From Prevotella sp. CAG:1320 (GTDB lineage: Bacteria; Bacteroidota; Bacteroidia; Bacteroidales; Bacteroidaceae): DNA of 54,647 nucleotides. Position numbers and translations under genes: made by a program. The notes under the pieces were generated by a model. The model did not search any database, was not told where the DNA came from, and saw only the letters and a list, made by a program, of their open reading frames with translations. The stretch is from assembly GCA_000435635.1 (NCBI GenBank), contig FR882141.1:20309-74955 (forward strand), written 5' to 3'. Each line of letters opens with the position of its first letter. The first letter of the stretch is position 1. Positions 36,858 through 47,503 of the stretch are shown here, in pieces.

Positions 36858-36944
36858 GCAAAACAAGTTGTTTTCCTCATCAATTTAACTTGTTTTGCTG
36901 ACCAAAATAACTTGTTTTCATCGACAAAATAACTTGTTTTCATT
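36858..36944. repeat. 22-bp-period palindromic array, family A, locus 3 (four units)
   Basis: Four units of the AAAACAA-C/G-TTGTTTT type, one with the half-site AATTTAA, have centres at 36867, 36889, 36911 and 36933. A degenerate fifth may follow. Between this array and family D (36609-36857) I see nothing recognisable. Confidence 0.9.
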
Positions 36945-37011
36945 CTCGACGAAAAGTTATAGAGATGCCGTGGCGTATATGGCTTCATGTTCCTGGAAGT
37001 ATAGTATCCTT

Positions 37012-37121
37012 TCCAGTACTAGTCTATTGGTACTGGAGTTTCAGTAGGCTGGTACTGGGAGAGCAATACTACTGACTTTCAAAAGCAATACTGCTGACTT
37101 TCAAAAGCAATACTGCTGGAT
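37012..37121. repeat. Palindromic array, family B, locus 2 (degenerate)
   Basis: Units resembling CAGTA-N-TACTG have centres near 37019, 37030, 37052, 37069, 37091 and 37113. The last three are exactly 22 bp apart with a shared GACTTTCAAAAG spacer, and 37030-37052 is also 22 bp. The other steps are 11 and 17 bp, so the array has been rearranged. The spacer word GACTTTCAA also occurs in locus 1 at 9.6 kb. Confidence 0.75.
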
Positions 37122-37166
37122 ATCGCCAGGAATGTTACCGCGAGGCGGCAATAACATGCCGCCAAT

Positions 37167-37282
37167 TATAGAGACGTGGCCTGCTGCGTCTCCTTTCAAG
37201 TTGTCGCTTCGCGCCTCTCATCAAGCGGCATGGTAATTCCATGCGTTCTCGCCAAGGAGACGCGGCACGCCACGTCTTTATA
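37167..37282. mobile_element. MITE-like element with 27-bp inverted ends
   Basis: The left end (37167-37193, TATAGAGACGTGGC and on to GCGTCTCC) and right end (37256-37282) are inverted copies with about three mismatches. Each end is itself nearly palindromic. The 116-bp unit encodes nothing and has TATA at both tips, which could be a duplicated target. The internal part is shared with the repeat at 141-252. No transposase is in the window, so a non-autonomous element is inferred. Confidence 0.5.
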
Positions 37283-37324
37283 GTTTTGGTACGCGAAAAA
37301 CGCAATCCGTCGGATTCATGTTAT
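37215..37324. repeat. Dispersed non-coding repeat, copy 2
   Basis: This copy matches 141-252 in order and spacing over about 110 bp and extends past the right end of the MITE-like element. A submotif CGTCGGATTCATGTTAT at its end recurs in weaker form near 37385-37400 (TTCGTGGAATTTATGTT), as in copy 1. Confidence 0.65.
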
Positions 37325-37404
37325 TGGCGGATATGCGGAGTCGCAGGATTTACGGTGACGCTCAAGCGGCGTGTCTGGCGGCATTCGTGGAATTTATGTT
37401 CAAG

Positions 37405-37446
37405 AAAAAAGGAATGGCTTTCCTTTATGGTAAAAAGCCATTCCTT
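37405..37446 (-). terminator. Terminator of the galM-transporter-galK operon
   Basis: AAGGAATGGCTT (37409-37420) pairs with AAGCCATTCCTT (37435-37446). Read on the minus strand the hairpin is followed by a run of T, which fits termination after galK. The interval 37447-37554 shows nothing else. Confidence 0.8.
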
Positions 37447-37554
37447 CTCACAGGACAGAATATAATTTACGTTCAAGGTACATAATCATCCAGCAAGCGA
37501 CCTAGCTGGCGCCAGTTGACATATTTCGAGCACGTCCAACTTCCCAGGTCGTGT

Positions 37555-38715
37555 TTAACAAACCTTGTGGGCGCCTTGCGAGATGACTACGTCGTAAATC
37601 TCGGGGGCGTGTCCAAACTTGGCTGTGAACTTCTCCTTGACTTCGGTCACGAATTTATCGTATATCCCGTTCTTGGCCAGGTTGATGGTGCAGCCACCGA
37701 AACCGCCTCCCATGATGCGGCTGCCAGTCACGCCACTGGCCTTTGCCAAGTCTGCCAGGAAGTCCAGCTCCTCACAGCTTACTTCATATTCCTTGCTCAA
37801 ACCTTCGTGGGTCTCATACATTTTCAGTCCCACGGTCTCATAGTCGCCTTTTTGCAGGGCATCGCAGACTGCCAACACGCGGTCTTTTTCTCCCAGCACG
37901 AAGTGGGCGCGCGTGTAATCCTCTTCGCCAACTTCTGCCCTTACTTCCTCCAGCTGTTCCCACGTGCAGTCACGCAGGGTATCGAACGTTGCTTCGGGGT
38001 GCTTGGCGGCGATGTGTTTCACCACGTTTTCGCAACTCTTGCGGCGGTCGTTATAGGGGGAGCCTACCAGTTCGTGCTTCACCTTGGAGTTCACCAGGAA
38101 GAGCTTGTAGCCCTGTGGATTGAAAGGGAAGTACTCGAACTCGCGGCTACGGCAGTCCAGGCGCATCAGTTTTCCTTCCTGTCCGAAGACACTGGCAAAC
38201 TGATCCATGATACCGCAGTTTACGCCCACGTACTTGTGCTCTGTCGCTTGTCCGGCAAGTGCCATGTCCCACTTGGAGACCTTGTTGTCACCGAAGAGGT
38301 CGTTCAGCGCGTAGGCGAAGCAACTCTCCAGCGCGGCAGAAGAGGACATGCCCGCTCCCAGGGGCACGTCGCCATAGAAGGCGGCGTTGAATCCCTTCAC
38401 GTCCACACCCAGGGCCTTCATCTCTTGCACGATGCCATAGATATAGCGTGCCCAAGTAGTGCGGGGGCCTTCGGGATCGTCCACCTTGAATTCCACGCGG
38501 TCTTTCAGGTCGATAGAGTAAAGCATCACTGTGTTGAGCCCATTGGGGCGCACCTCGGCCATGATGCCCTTGTCTACCGCTCCGGGAAACACGAATCCCC
38601 CGTTGTAGTCTGTATGCTCGCCGATGAGATTAATGCGTCCGGGCGACATGTAGATATTGCCCGTCCTGCCGTCGAAATGTTTCACAAAACGGCTTCTTAC
38701 ATATTCTATGTCCAT
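37555..38715 (-). CDS. galK: Galactokinase
   Basis: This enzyme phosphorylates galactose to galactose 1-phosphate in the Leloir pathway. GHMP-kinase motifs are clear: SPGRINLIGEHTDYNGGFVF, PLGAGMSSSAALE (ATP loop) and SRIMGGGFGGCTINL. It has 386 residues. It is last in the operon, 58 bp after the transporter gene, and ahead of a terminator. galT and galE are not in this window. Confidence 0.96.
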   Translation of the reverse strand: MDIEYVRSRFVKHFDGRTGNIYMSPGRINLIGEHTDYNGGFVFPGAVDKGIMAEVRPNGLNTVMLYSIDLKDRVEFKVDDPEGPRTTWARYIYGIVQEMKALGVDVKGFNAAFYGDVPLGAGMSSSAALESCFAYALNDLFGDNKVSKWDMALAGQATEHKYVGVNCGIMDQFASVFGQEGKLMRLDCRSREFEYFPFNPQGYKLFLVNSKVKHELVGSPYNDRRKSCENVVKHIAAKHPEATFDTLRDCTWEQLEEVRAEVGEEDYTRAHFVLGEKDRVLAVCDALQKGDYETVGLKMYETHEGLSKEYEVSCEELDFLADLAKASGVTGSRIMGGGFGGCTINLAKNGIYDKFVTEVKEKFTAKFGHAPEIYDVVISQGAHKVC

Positions 38716-38773
38716 GATGTTTTTGTTTTTTGTAGTTATTACTATGGCTGGTTGGTGAAATCTGTGTTGGTGG

Positions 38774-40090
38774 TCAATCCACGGGAATGTCCTTGTTCAC
38801 GTTTTTGTAGCCGGTGAAGGCATAATAGAACATATAGGCCATGGCCAGGAGGGGTATTACGTAGCTGACCATGTAGCCAGCCTTGTCGGCAATGTAGTTT
38901 TGTATCAAAGGCAGCACGCCTCCTCCTACCACCATCATCATGAAGATGCCCGAGGCTTGGGCGGTGTATTTGCCCAATCCCTCAGTGGCCAGGTTGAAGA
39001 TGGAGGCCCACATGATGGAGGTGCAAAGGCCGCAGAGCACGATGAGCAATGCGCTGACGGGTACCATGGTCATGTCAAAGGAAGAACCAGTGAACAAGGG
39101 CATGTCGACGGTGACAGACTTTGGGGCCAGCATGGCGGCTATTATCAAGACCATGCCCACGGCATTGGTGCAGAGCATCATGGTGCGTGACGATATCTTG
39201 TCCGCGATGAATCCGGCGATGAATCGGCCTACCAGCATCAACAGCCAGTAGGTGCCTGCCACGAAACCACCAATAGCGGCGGCGTTAGCCACGGACTCGG
39301 GCTGTGCCCATCCACCCTTAGAGGTGGTGTCGGAGAGATAGAAATTCAGCGTACCAGGCAAGCCTATCTCCACGCCCACATAGACAAAGATGGCTATTAC
39401 GCCCAACGTGCAATGGCGGAAAGCCCAGGGACTGTGCTCAAACACGGTGTCCGCGGTGGTCTTGCCCATCTCGGGATCCTGGATGGGGATGAAGCCCAGG
39501 ATGATGAAAGCACCCGCGAATACGCCCATGGCGATGTAGAGTACCAGGTTTACATCAGCCATCTGGGTGCTGGCGGTGACTGTTCCCACCAAAGCTCCTA
39601 CGAGCATGGGTGTCAATGTTCCCGCCAAGGAATTCAGCGTGCCGCCAATGAGGTTGAGTTGGTTGCCTCGGTTGCCACCGCCTCCCAGCAGATTGAGCAT
39701 GGGATTGACAACGGTGTTGAGCAGGCAAACGCAGAATCCTGACACGAATGCCCCCAGCAGGTAGACGTAAAAACCCGTCATGCCCTGCGGGAAGCCGGAG
39801 AGGTATTGTATGAGCACGCCCACAAATCCTGTCCCGATGCCCAGCATGGCGGTCTTCTTGTAGCCTATCTTGGTGAGTAACTTTCCTGCTGGGATGCCCA
39901 TGAATAGGTAGGCGAAGAAGTTCATGAAGTTGCCCATCATGCCCAACAGGTTGCTGCCGCCTATCTCGGGTTGGTTTTTCCAGATGACTCCCAGCGGGGC
40001 GGCCAGGTTGGTGACAAAAGAAATCATCGCATAGATGAACATCATCGTGATGATGGCGATGATGTTACTGTTGTTTTTACTGTTTCCCAT
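38774..40090 (-). CDS. Major facilitator sugar transporter (glucose/galactose type)
   Basis: This 438-residue protein has about 12 transmembrane segments and MFS features such as PAGKLLTKIGYKKTAMLGIG between helices 2 and 3 and LVGRFIAGFIADKISSRTMM at the corresponding place in the second half. It resembles the GluP/FucP group of proton-coupled sugar importers. Its place between galM and galK makes galactose (and glucose) the likely substrate. Confidence 0.9.
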   Translation of the reverse strand: MGNSKNNSNIIAIITMMFIYAMISFVTNLAAPLGVIWKNQPEIGGSNLLGMMGNFMNFFAYLFMGIPAGKLLTKIGYKKTAMLGIGTGFVGVLIQYLSGFPQGMTGFYVYLLGAFVSGFCVCLLNTVVNPMLNLLGGGGNRGNQLNLIGGTLNSLAGTLTPMLVGALVGTVTASTQMADVNLVLYIAMGVFAGAFIILGFIPIQDPEMGKTTADTVFEHSPWAFRHCTLGVIAIFVYVGVEIGLPGTLNFYLSDTTSKGGWAQPESVANAAAIGGFVAGTYWLLMLVGRFIAGFIADKISSRTMMLCTNAVGMVLIIAAMLAPKSVTVDMPLFTGSSFDMTMVPVSALLIVLCGLCTSIMWASIFNLATEGLGKYTAQASGIFMMMVVGGGVLPLIQNYIADKAGYMVSYVIPLLAMAYMFYYAFTGYKNVNKDIPVD

Positions 40091-40129
40091 AATGCTAGAA
40101 ACTTGTATGTAGGACGATGAGTGGAACGA

Positions 40130-41215
40130 TCAACGCTCCACGCCAAACTTGTAGATGGTCTTTTGTTTGTATTGCTCGCCTGGTTTCAATACCACGGGTG
40201 GGAAATACGGGCGGTTGGGGCTGTCGGGGAAGTGTTGCGCCTCGAAGCAAATGCCGCTGCGGCGTGGGAAGGTTGCTCCGTTCTGTCCCTTGTATCCCGT
40301 GGCCCAGTTGTCGGTGTAGAGCTGTACGCCTGGCTCCGTGGTATATACTTCCATGGTTCTGCCACTCACGGGCTCGGTTATCTTTGCGGCGAAAGACAAT
40401 TCTCCAGGCTCTTTTTTGTTGAGCACGAAGCAGTGGTCATAGCCGCTTCCGTTCTTTATTTGTTCGTCATCAGCGTCTATGTCCTGGCCAACGGGTTTTG
40501 GCGTGCGGAAGTCGAAAGGCGTTCCTTCCACTTTCAGTATTTCTCCCGTAGGGATAGAAGTATTGTCAATGGGGATGAAGAAATCTGCGTTGATTTCGCA
40601 TATGAGGTTGTCTATGGTGGGCGTTGGGTCAGCGATGCCTGCCAATGAGAAGAAACCGTGATTGGTCAGGTTGATGATGGTCTGCTTGTTGGTAGTGGCC
40701 AGGTAATCTATCACCAGTTCATTGTCATTGTTGAAGGTATAGACCACCGTGGTCTTCAATTCTCCGGAGAATCCTTCCTCGCCGTATGCGCTCACATAGT
40801 TGAGCACTAGCGTTTGCTCATTCATCTGTATGGCGTTCCATACTCTTGCGTGGAAACCCGTGGGGCCGCCATGTAATGCGTTGGGGCCGTTGTTGATGGC
40901 TAGTTGGTATTCCTTGCCGTGCAGGGTGAACTTGCCTTCCTTGATGCGGTTGCCATAACGGCCGATGAGCGTACTCAAATAAGGTTCAGGGGAGTTGATG
41001 ACATCCTGTATGTTGTCGTGCCCTTGCACCACATTGGCTAGGTTGCCGTTGCGGTCGGGTACCATAATGGCTACCAATGCTCCGCCATAATTGGTGATGG
41101 CCACCTCGTTGCCTTGTTTGTTCTTAAGGATGTAAAGGTCTGTTTGTTTTCCATTGATTGTGGCTTGGAAGTCGGAACGCTTCAAGCCGCAAATGTTCTG
41201 TGGGTCGGTGTTCAT
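40130..41215 (-). CDS. galM: Aldose 1-epimerase (galactose mutarotase)
   Basis: GalM interconverts alpha and beta galactose so that GalK can use it. The 361 residues show NYGGALVAIMVPDRNGN, GRYGNRIKEGKF, NGPNALHGGPTGFHARVW and NLTNHGFFSL, with catalytic His and Glu (GICFEAQHFPDSPN). No signal peptide is visible, so it acts in the cytoplasm. It is the first gene of the gal operon. Confidence 0.95.
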   Translation of the reverse strand: MNTDPQNICGLKRSDFQATINGKQTDLYILKNKQGNEVAITNYGGALVAIMVPDRNGNLANVVQGHDNIQDVINSPEPYLSTLIGRYGNRIKEGKFTLHGKEYQLAINNGPNALHGGPTGFHARVWNAIQMNEQTLVLNYVSAYGEEGFSGELKTTVVYTFNNDNELVIDYLATTNKQTIINLTNHGFFSLAGIADPTPTIDNLICEINADFFIPIDNTSIPTGEILKVEGTPFDFRTPKPVGQDIDADDEQIKNGSGYDHCFVLNKKEPGELSFAAKITEPVSGRTMEVYTTEPGVQLYTDNWATGYKGQNGATFPRRSGICFEAQHFPDSPNRPYFPPVVLKPGEQYKQKTIYKFGVER

Positions 41216-41303
41216 AATATCAAGTTTTAGATTCGTTACTCATGGTTATCTTTGCAAAGTAACGGAAAAAAACTGAGTATTACAAACTATTAGCTTTAAA
41301 AAA

Positions 41304-42590
41304 TCAAAAAACCTTTATACTTAGCAAGTCTGCTACTATGTATGACGAACCGCCGACGAATATGAGGTCGTTTTCGTTGCAATCTGACAGGGCGGCTTGG
41401 TATGCTTCGCCTACGTTTTTGTGGATTTTTCCCCTTAGCCTTCTTTGTTCGCCTTTCTTGGCTATAGCTTCTACAGGAATAGCCCGGTGGCTGCTGGCTT
41501 GTGTCCAATAATAGGCCGCGTCTTTGGGGAGCATGTCCATCACAGTGTCTACGTCCTTGTCGTCTACCATGCCGAATATCACGCGCAGCCGCTGGCATGA
41601 TTGAGTTTTCAGTTGGGATGCGAGGTAAGTCCATGCCCCCACATTGTGTCCCGTATCGCAAATAACCCTGGGTTTTTGTCTCAAGGTTTGCCATCTGCCC
41701 ATTAAGCCAGTCAATTCGCAAACGTGATTGACTCCTTCCAGGAAAGACCGCTCACTGCAATCAATGCCCCGTTGGCGCAGTAAGTCTATGGACGAGAGGA
41801 TGGTACGCATGTTTCGCTCTTGGTAATCTCCGCCAAGTTCCGCTCTGAATTTCTTATTATATATATGGTATAGCCTACCGTCTTCGGGCAAACTTCTGGA
41901 AGTGAGGGCTGCGTATTCCTCTTCGGCAAAATGGATGGGAGCGTGCATGGCTTCTGCCTTAGACAGAAATACCTCACGGGTTTCCGCCATGGTCTCACCT
42001 ATTACAACGGGAATATTCTCCTTGATGATGCCCGCCTTTTCATGGGCTATTTGTTGCAGGGTATTGCCCAGGAATTTCGTGTGGTCTAGGCTGATGTTAG
42101 TGATGACGGAAATCAGTGGATTGATGATGTTGGTGCAGTCCAGTCTGCCGCCCAATCCCACTTCCACGACGGCGATATCTACCTTTTGCTCGGCGAAATA
42201 CTTGAACGCCATGGCTGTGGTTAATTCAAAAAATGAGGGATGAAGTGGCTCAAAGAAAACTCTTTCTTTCTCCACGAAGTCTATCACGTATTCTTCGCTT
42301 ACGCATTTGCCATTCACCCTGATTCGCTCCCTGAAGTCCACCAGGTGGGGCGAGGTGTAGAGTCCCACTTTATAGCCTTGCGCTTGCAGAATGGCAGCCA
42401 GCGTGTGGGAGCAAGAACCCTTGCCGTTGGTGCCTGCCACGTGGATTGTGCGGTAGCTAAGATGGGGATGGCCGAAGTGTTCGTCTAAGGCGAGCGTGTT
42501 TCCTAGCCCTTCTTTATAAGCGGAAGCACCCACATGTTCGAAAACAGGGGTGCTTGTGAATAGGTATTTCGTGGTTTCCTGGTAATCCAT
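41304..42590 (-). CDS. folC: Dihydrofolate/folylpolyglutamate synthase
   Basis: FolC adds glutamate to folates and may also make dihydrofolate. The Mur-ligase P-loop is VAGTNGKGSCSHTLAAILQ, followed by EVGLGGRLDCTN and SLDHTKFLGNT. The C-terminal domain has VICDTGHNVGAW. It has 428 residues. It follows dnaJ after 18 bp, so it is probably third in a grpE-dnaJ-folC operon. Confidence 0.94.
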   Translation of the reverse strand: MDYQETTKYLFTSTPVFEHVGASAYKEGLGNTLALDEHFGHPHLSYRTIHVAGTNGKGSCSHTLAAILQAQGYKVGLYTSPHLVDFRERIRVNGKCVSEEYVIDFVEKERVFFEPLHPSFFELTTAMAFKYFAEQKVDIAVVEVGLGGRLDCTNIINPLISVITNISLDHTKFLGNTLQQIAHEKAGIIKENIPVVIGETMAETREVFLSKAEAMHAPIHFAEEEYAALTSRSLPEDGRLYHIYNKKFRAELGGDYQERNMRTILSSIDLLRQRGIDCSERSFLEGVNHVCELTGLMGRWQTLRQKPRVICDTGHNVGAWTYLASQLKTQSCQRLRVIFGMVDDKDVDTVMDMLPKDAAYYWTQASSHRAIPVEAIAKKGEQRRLRGKIHKNVGEAYQAALSDCNENDLIFVGGSSYIVADLLSIKVF

Positions 42591-42608
42591 AGGCCTTCTT
42601 GCCTCTTG

Positions 42609-43772
42609 TTATTTGAAGATGTTCTTGAAGAATGACTCGAAGATGGATTTCCTTTCCGTCTTGTCGCCCTTGAGGTTATCGCTGCCTCGTAGCGACTTTA
42701 TCGCCTCTTTTTCCTCCTTGTTCAGCGTCTTGGGCACGTAGACACTTGTATTGACGATGATATCTCCCATGCCCCTCCCATAGCCCTGTACGGCTGGCAA
42801 TCCTTTTCCTCTCAAGAGAAGTTGTTTGCCAGGTTGTGTGCCAGGCTCTATCTTGAGTGTAGTTGTGGAGCCATCTATTAGGGGCACTTCTACTTCTCCG
42901 CCCAATGCGGCCGTGGGAAAGTCGAGCAGCAGGTTGTAATATAGGTTCTGCCCATCCCTAACGTAGGTATCGTTCTCTTCTTCCGAAATCAATACTTGTA
43001 TATCTCCGTTGATGCCGTTGTGAATGCCTGCGTTGCCTTTGCCGGGAATGTTAATGACCATTCCCTCAGCTACGCCTGCGGGTATGTTCACCTCCACCAC
43101 TTCATCTCCTTTGACGACACCAAGCCCATTGCAATGGGTACACTTGTGGGTGATAATCACGCCCTCGCCGTTACATTGTGGGCAGGTGGTTTGTGTCTGC
43201 ATCGCTCCAAACATGGTGCGAGCGGTCTTTATTGTCACGCCAGAACCACCGCAAGTGGGGCAGGTCTCTGGGCTGTGGCCACCCTCGCAACCCGTTCCGT
43301 GGCAGTGTGGACAGGTGATATCCTTATGCACGTTAAATTTCTTTGTCACTCCCTTGGCCACCTCTTGCAGGTTGATTCTTACCCTGAGCCTGAGGTCGTT
43401 GCCCCGGTGGCGCGGGCGTTGTCCACCCCTGCTTCTGCCGAAACCTGAGAAACTGTCAAATCCAGAGTGCCCGCCAAAGATGTCGCCGAACATGGAGAAG
43501 ATATCATCCATGTTCATGCCGCCACCGCTGAAGCCTCCGAACCCTCCTTGTGCCCCCTCAAAGCCAAACTGATCATATTGTTGGCGCTTCTGCGGGTCAC
43601 GCAATACGTCGTATGCCTCGGCTGCTTCCTTGAATTTTTCTTCAGCTTCCTTGTTGCCGGGGTTGCGGTCGGGGTGATATTTGATGGCTATCTTGCGATA
43701 AGCTTTCTTGATTTCGTCCTCGCTGGCGTTTTTCGTTACGCCCAACACCTCATAATAGTCTCTCTTAGCCAT
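42609..43772 (-). CDS. dnaJ: Chaperone protein DnaJ
   Basis: This is the Hsp40 co-chaperone that delivers substrates to DnaK. The J domain has [20 protein letters not shown] Gly/Phe-rich linker comes next, then four zinc-finger repeats ([32 protein letters not shown]) and the C-terminal substrate domains. It has 387 residues. It begins 6 bp after grpE; dnaK is not in the window. Confidence 0.97.
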   Translation of the reverse strand: MAKRDYYEVLGVTKNASEDEIKKAYRKIAIKYHPDRNPGNKEAEEKFKEAAEAYDVLRDPQKRQQYDQFGFEGAQGGFGGFSGGGMNMDDIFSMFGDIFGGHSGFDSFSGFGRSRGGQRPRHRGNDLRLRVRINLQEVAKGVTKKFNVHKDITCPHCHGTGCEGGHSPETCPTCGGSGVTIKTARTMFGAMQTQTTCPQCNGEGVIITHKCTHCNGLGVVKGDEVVEVNIPAGVAEGMVINIPGKGNAGIHNGINGDIQVLISEEENDTYVRDGQNLYYNLLLDFPTAALGGEVEVPLIDGSTTTLKIEPGTQPGKQLLLRGKGLPAVQGYGRGMGDIIVNTSVYVPKTLNKEEKEAIKSLRGSDNLKGDKTERKSIFESFFKNIFK

Positions 43773-43778
43773 GTCGCT

Positions 43779-44384
43779 TTATTGTCCTACAGCCACCTTG
43801 GCGTGGCGGATTACCCTTTCATTCATCATGTATCCGGTTTGCATGCAGTCGATGACCTTCCCTTTTTTGTCGTCTCCCATGCCTGGTACCATGGCCACGG
43901 CCTCATGGAAATCCACGTCAAAGTCTTTTCCTTCGGTTTCGATCTTTTTCACGCCCAAGGTCTCAAGTGACTTGATAAACTTATGGTATATCATTTGTAC
44001 GCCTTCCTTGATAGCTTTCGGGTCTTCGCTCTTGTCGGCCAAGGCACGCTCGAAGTCGTCCAGCACGGGTAGTATAGCCACAACGGTGCGTTCGCCGCCG
44101 TTTAGTATCAGTTCGGCTTTCTCTTTCAGGGTACGCTTCTTGTAGTTGTCAAACTCGGCCATTTGGCGCAGTAGCTGGTCTTTCAGCTTCTCGTTTTCCT
44201 GTTTCAGCTTCTCCACGGGGTCTGGCTCTGTGGGCTGTGGCTCCGCGTTGTCTTCCGCTTTCGCCTCAGTTCCATTCTGCTCTTTGTCATCGGCGTTGGC
44301 GTTCTGTTGTACCTCGTTGTCTATTTCGGGTTGTTTTTCCAAGTCTTCGCCCTCGATATTGATGTTCTTTTCTTCTGTAGCCAT
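43779..44384 (-). CDS. grpE: Nucleotide exchange factor GrpE
   Basis: GrpE exchanges ADP on DnaK. Residues 1-60 are a very acidic, Gln/Asn-rich disordered tail. The core has LLRQMAEFDNYKKRTLKEK (long coiled coil) and VDFHEAVAMVPGMGDDKKGK near the end. It has 201 residues. The gene leads the grpE-dnaJ-folC operon. No CIRCE element is visible upstream. Confidence 0.95.
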   Translation of the reverse strand: MATEEKNINIEGEDLEKQPEIDNEVQQNANADDKEQNGTEAKAEDNAEPQPTEPDPVEKLKQENEKLKDQLLRQMAEFDNYKKRTLKEKAELILNGGERTVVAILPVLDDFERALADKSEDPKAIKEGVQMIYHKFIKSLETLGVKKIETEGKDFDVDFHEAVAMVPGMGDDKKGKVIDCMQTGYMMNERVIRHAKVAVGQ

Positions 44385-44426
44385 AGTCGTTAGGTATTAA
44401 GTTTTTCGTAAGTCTAAAAGCAAAAA

Positions 44427-46085
<1,659 letters not shown>

Positions 46086-46193
46086 CGAAATTAATGCCTA
46101 TCCGCCAAGACTTTCCAGTAAAAAAACGGATATGCCCAATTTTGTCGTGAGAAAAATGTTGCTGGCGTGATGGAATATTTCTTGGAATTTTTG

Positions 46194-46201
46194 TAATTTC
46201 G
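46194..46201 (+). promoter_or_regulatory. -7 element of the pseudouridine synthase promoter
   Basis: TAATTTCG ends 8 bp before ATG 46210, so transcription may start within a few bases of the start codon. Confidence 0.5.
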
Positions 46202-46209
46202 CGCCTTGT

Positions 46210-47106
46210 ATGAGGAAAACAGATTATAGTGAGGGGCAAGAACGATATGTTGTCTACAAAGTAGAAAGGGAGGCTTCGCTGTTGGAGTGGCTCCTGGAGA
46301 ACGTAAAAGGGCAAAGCCGTTCCAAGGTGAAGGCTACCTTGCAGGGAAGGGGCGTGCTGGTTAACGGCAAGGTGGTGACCCAGTTTGACGCTCCTCTCAA
46401 GCCTGGCATGACGGTCAGCGTCTCCAAGCGCAAGCGTGACGACGAACTGCGCAGCCGCTACGTGCGAATAGTTTATGAAGATCCTTATCTTGTGGTGGTG
46501 GAAAAGAACGTGGGCATCCTCAGCATGCAGGCGGGTCATTCCACGCTCAACGTCAAGAGCGTGCTGGACGACCATTTCCAGAAGTGCGGCAAGCATGTCC
46601 GAGCCCATGTGGTGCATCGCCTCGACAGGGATACCAGCGGTTTGATGATATATGCCAAAGACAAACAAACGGCCATGGACTTGGAACGGGATTGGCATCA
46701 TACGGTCTACGACCGCCGTTACGTGGCCGTGGTGTCGGGCGTGATGCGAGACGACCAGGGCACCGTGGCCAATTGGCTCAAGGATAATAAGGCATACATT
46801 ACCTATAGCAGCCCCGTGGACAATGGCGGCAAGTATGCCGTCACCCACTACAGGGTATTGCGCCGTGGCGAAAGCCATACACTCATGGAGTTCCAGCTAG
46901 AGACAGGACGCAAAAACCAGATACGTGTCCACACCGCGGATATGGGGCATCCCGTTTGCGGTGACCCGAAGTACGGCAATGGCGATGACCCGTGCCACCG
47001 TCTCTGCCTTCACGCTTACGTGTTGTGCTTTTATCATCCCGTGACGGGAGAGCGCATGGAGTTTTCCACGCCCGTTCCCGCTCCGTTCCTCAAGTTGTTT
47101 CAGTAA
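46210..47106 (+). CDS. RluA/RluD-family pseudouridine synthase
   Basis: This enzyme converts uridines in rRNA or tRNA to pseudouridine. An S4-like RNA-binding domain (KVKATLQGRGVLVNGKVV) covers about residues 30-75. The catalytic motif HRLDRDTSG gives Asp139. QLETGRKNQIRVH and GDPKYG complete the family pattern. It has 298 residues. The target site cannot be told from sequence. Confidence 0.92.
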   Translation: MRKTDYSEGQERYVVYKVEREASLLEWLLENVKGQSRSKVKATLQGRGVLVNGKVVTQFDAPLKPGMTVSVSKRKRDDELRSRYVRIVYEDPYLVVVEKNVGILSMQAGHSTLNVKSVLDDHFQKCGKHVRAHVVHRLDRDTSGLMIYAKDKQTAMDLERDWHHTVYDRRYVAVVSGVMRDDQGTVANWLKDNKAYITYSSPVDNGGKYAVTHYRVLRRGESHTLMEFQLETGRKNQIRVHTADMGHPVCGDPKYGNGDDPCHRLCLHAYVLCFYHPVTGERMEFSTPVPAPFLKLFQ

Positions 47107-47123
47107 TCGCGAATATTTGTGTC

Positions 47124-47276
47124 ATGGAGAATTTCGGATATTACGTGTTTGTGCTGGTGGCTGTCATCGTGGGCATTATAGTGCTTAAGAAAGTAGCCAC
47201 CTGCTTGTTGAAGACGCTCGTCTTGCTGATTTTGGTCGCCGTTTTGGCCGCTGTCTATTATTTCTGTTTCACGTAA
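47124..47276 (+). CDS. Small membrane protein of 50 residues
   Basis: ATG 47124 opens a very hydrophobic 50-residue protein with two predicted membrane helices (YYVFVLVAVIVGIIVL and LVLLILVAVLAAVYYF) around a short KKVATC turn. It starts 17 bp after the pseudouridine synthase gene on the same strand. I do not recognise the family. A longer reading frame starts inside the upstream gene, but this start fits the spacing. Confidence 0.6.
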   Translation: MENFGYYVFVLVAVIVGIIVLKKVATCLLKTLVLLILVAVLAAVYYFCFT

Positions 47277-47323
47277 GCGGCGGGCTGGTCTCGAATGTTT
47301 TTGAGGAAGAATTAGGCGGGTTT

Positions 47324-47409
47324 GCGAAACAAGTTATTTCGCTCTTCAATTTAACTTGTTTTCATCGGCAAAACAACTTGTTTTCGTGAGCAAAACAACT
47401 TATTTTCCT
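47324..47409. repeat. 22-bp-period palindromic array, family A, locus 4 (four units)
   Basis: Units with centres at 47333, 47355, 47377 and 47399 are exactly 22 bp apart and use the same half-sites as loci 1-3 (AAAACAA, AATTTAA). The array lies between convergent genes. Confidence 0.9.
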
Positions 47410-47428
47410 TTGTTGGTTAACGCAAAAT

Positions 47429-47467
47429 AAAAGGACTGCGCACAAATGATTGTGGTACAGTCCTTTT
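47429..47467. terminator. Bidirectional terminator before the thr operon 3' end
   Basis: AAAAGGACTG (47429-47438) pairs with CAGTCCTTTT (47458-47467), with an inner stem CACAA/TTGTG. A-rich and T-rich flanks on both sides suit termination from both directions. Confidence 0.85.
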
Positions 47468-47503
47468 TGATGTTTTATGTCAATTAATGATTTAGGGTAG
47501 CGG

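Noticed and set aside
37516..38817. 433-codon plus-strand frame opposite galK
   Set aside because: The minus strand encodes a full galactokinase with all motifs. The plus-strand translation matches no family and follows the codon pattern of the real gene in reverse.
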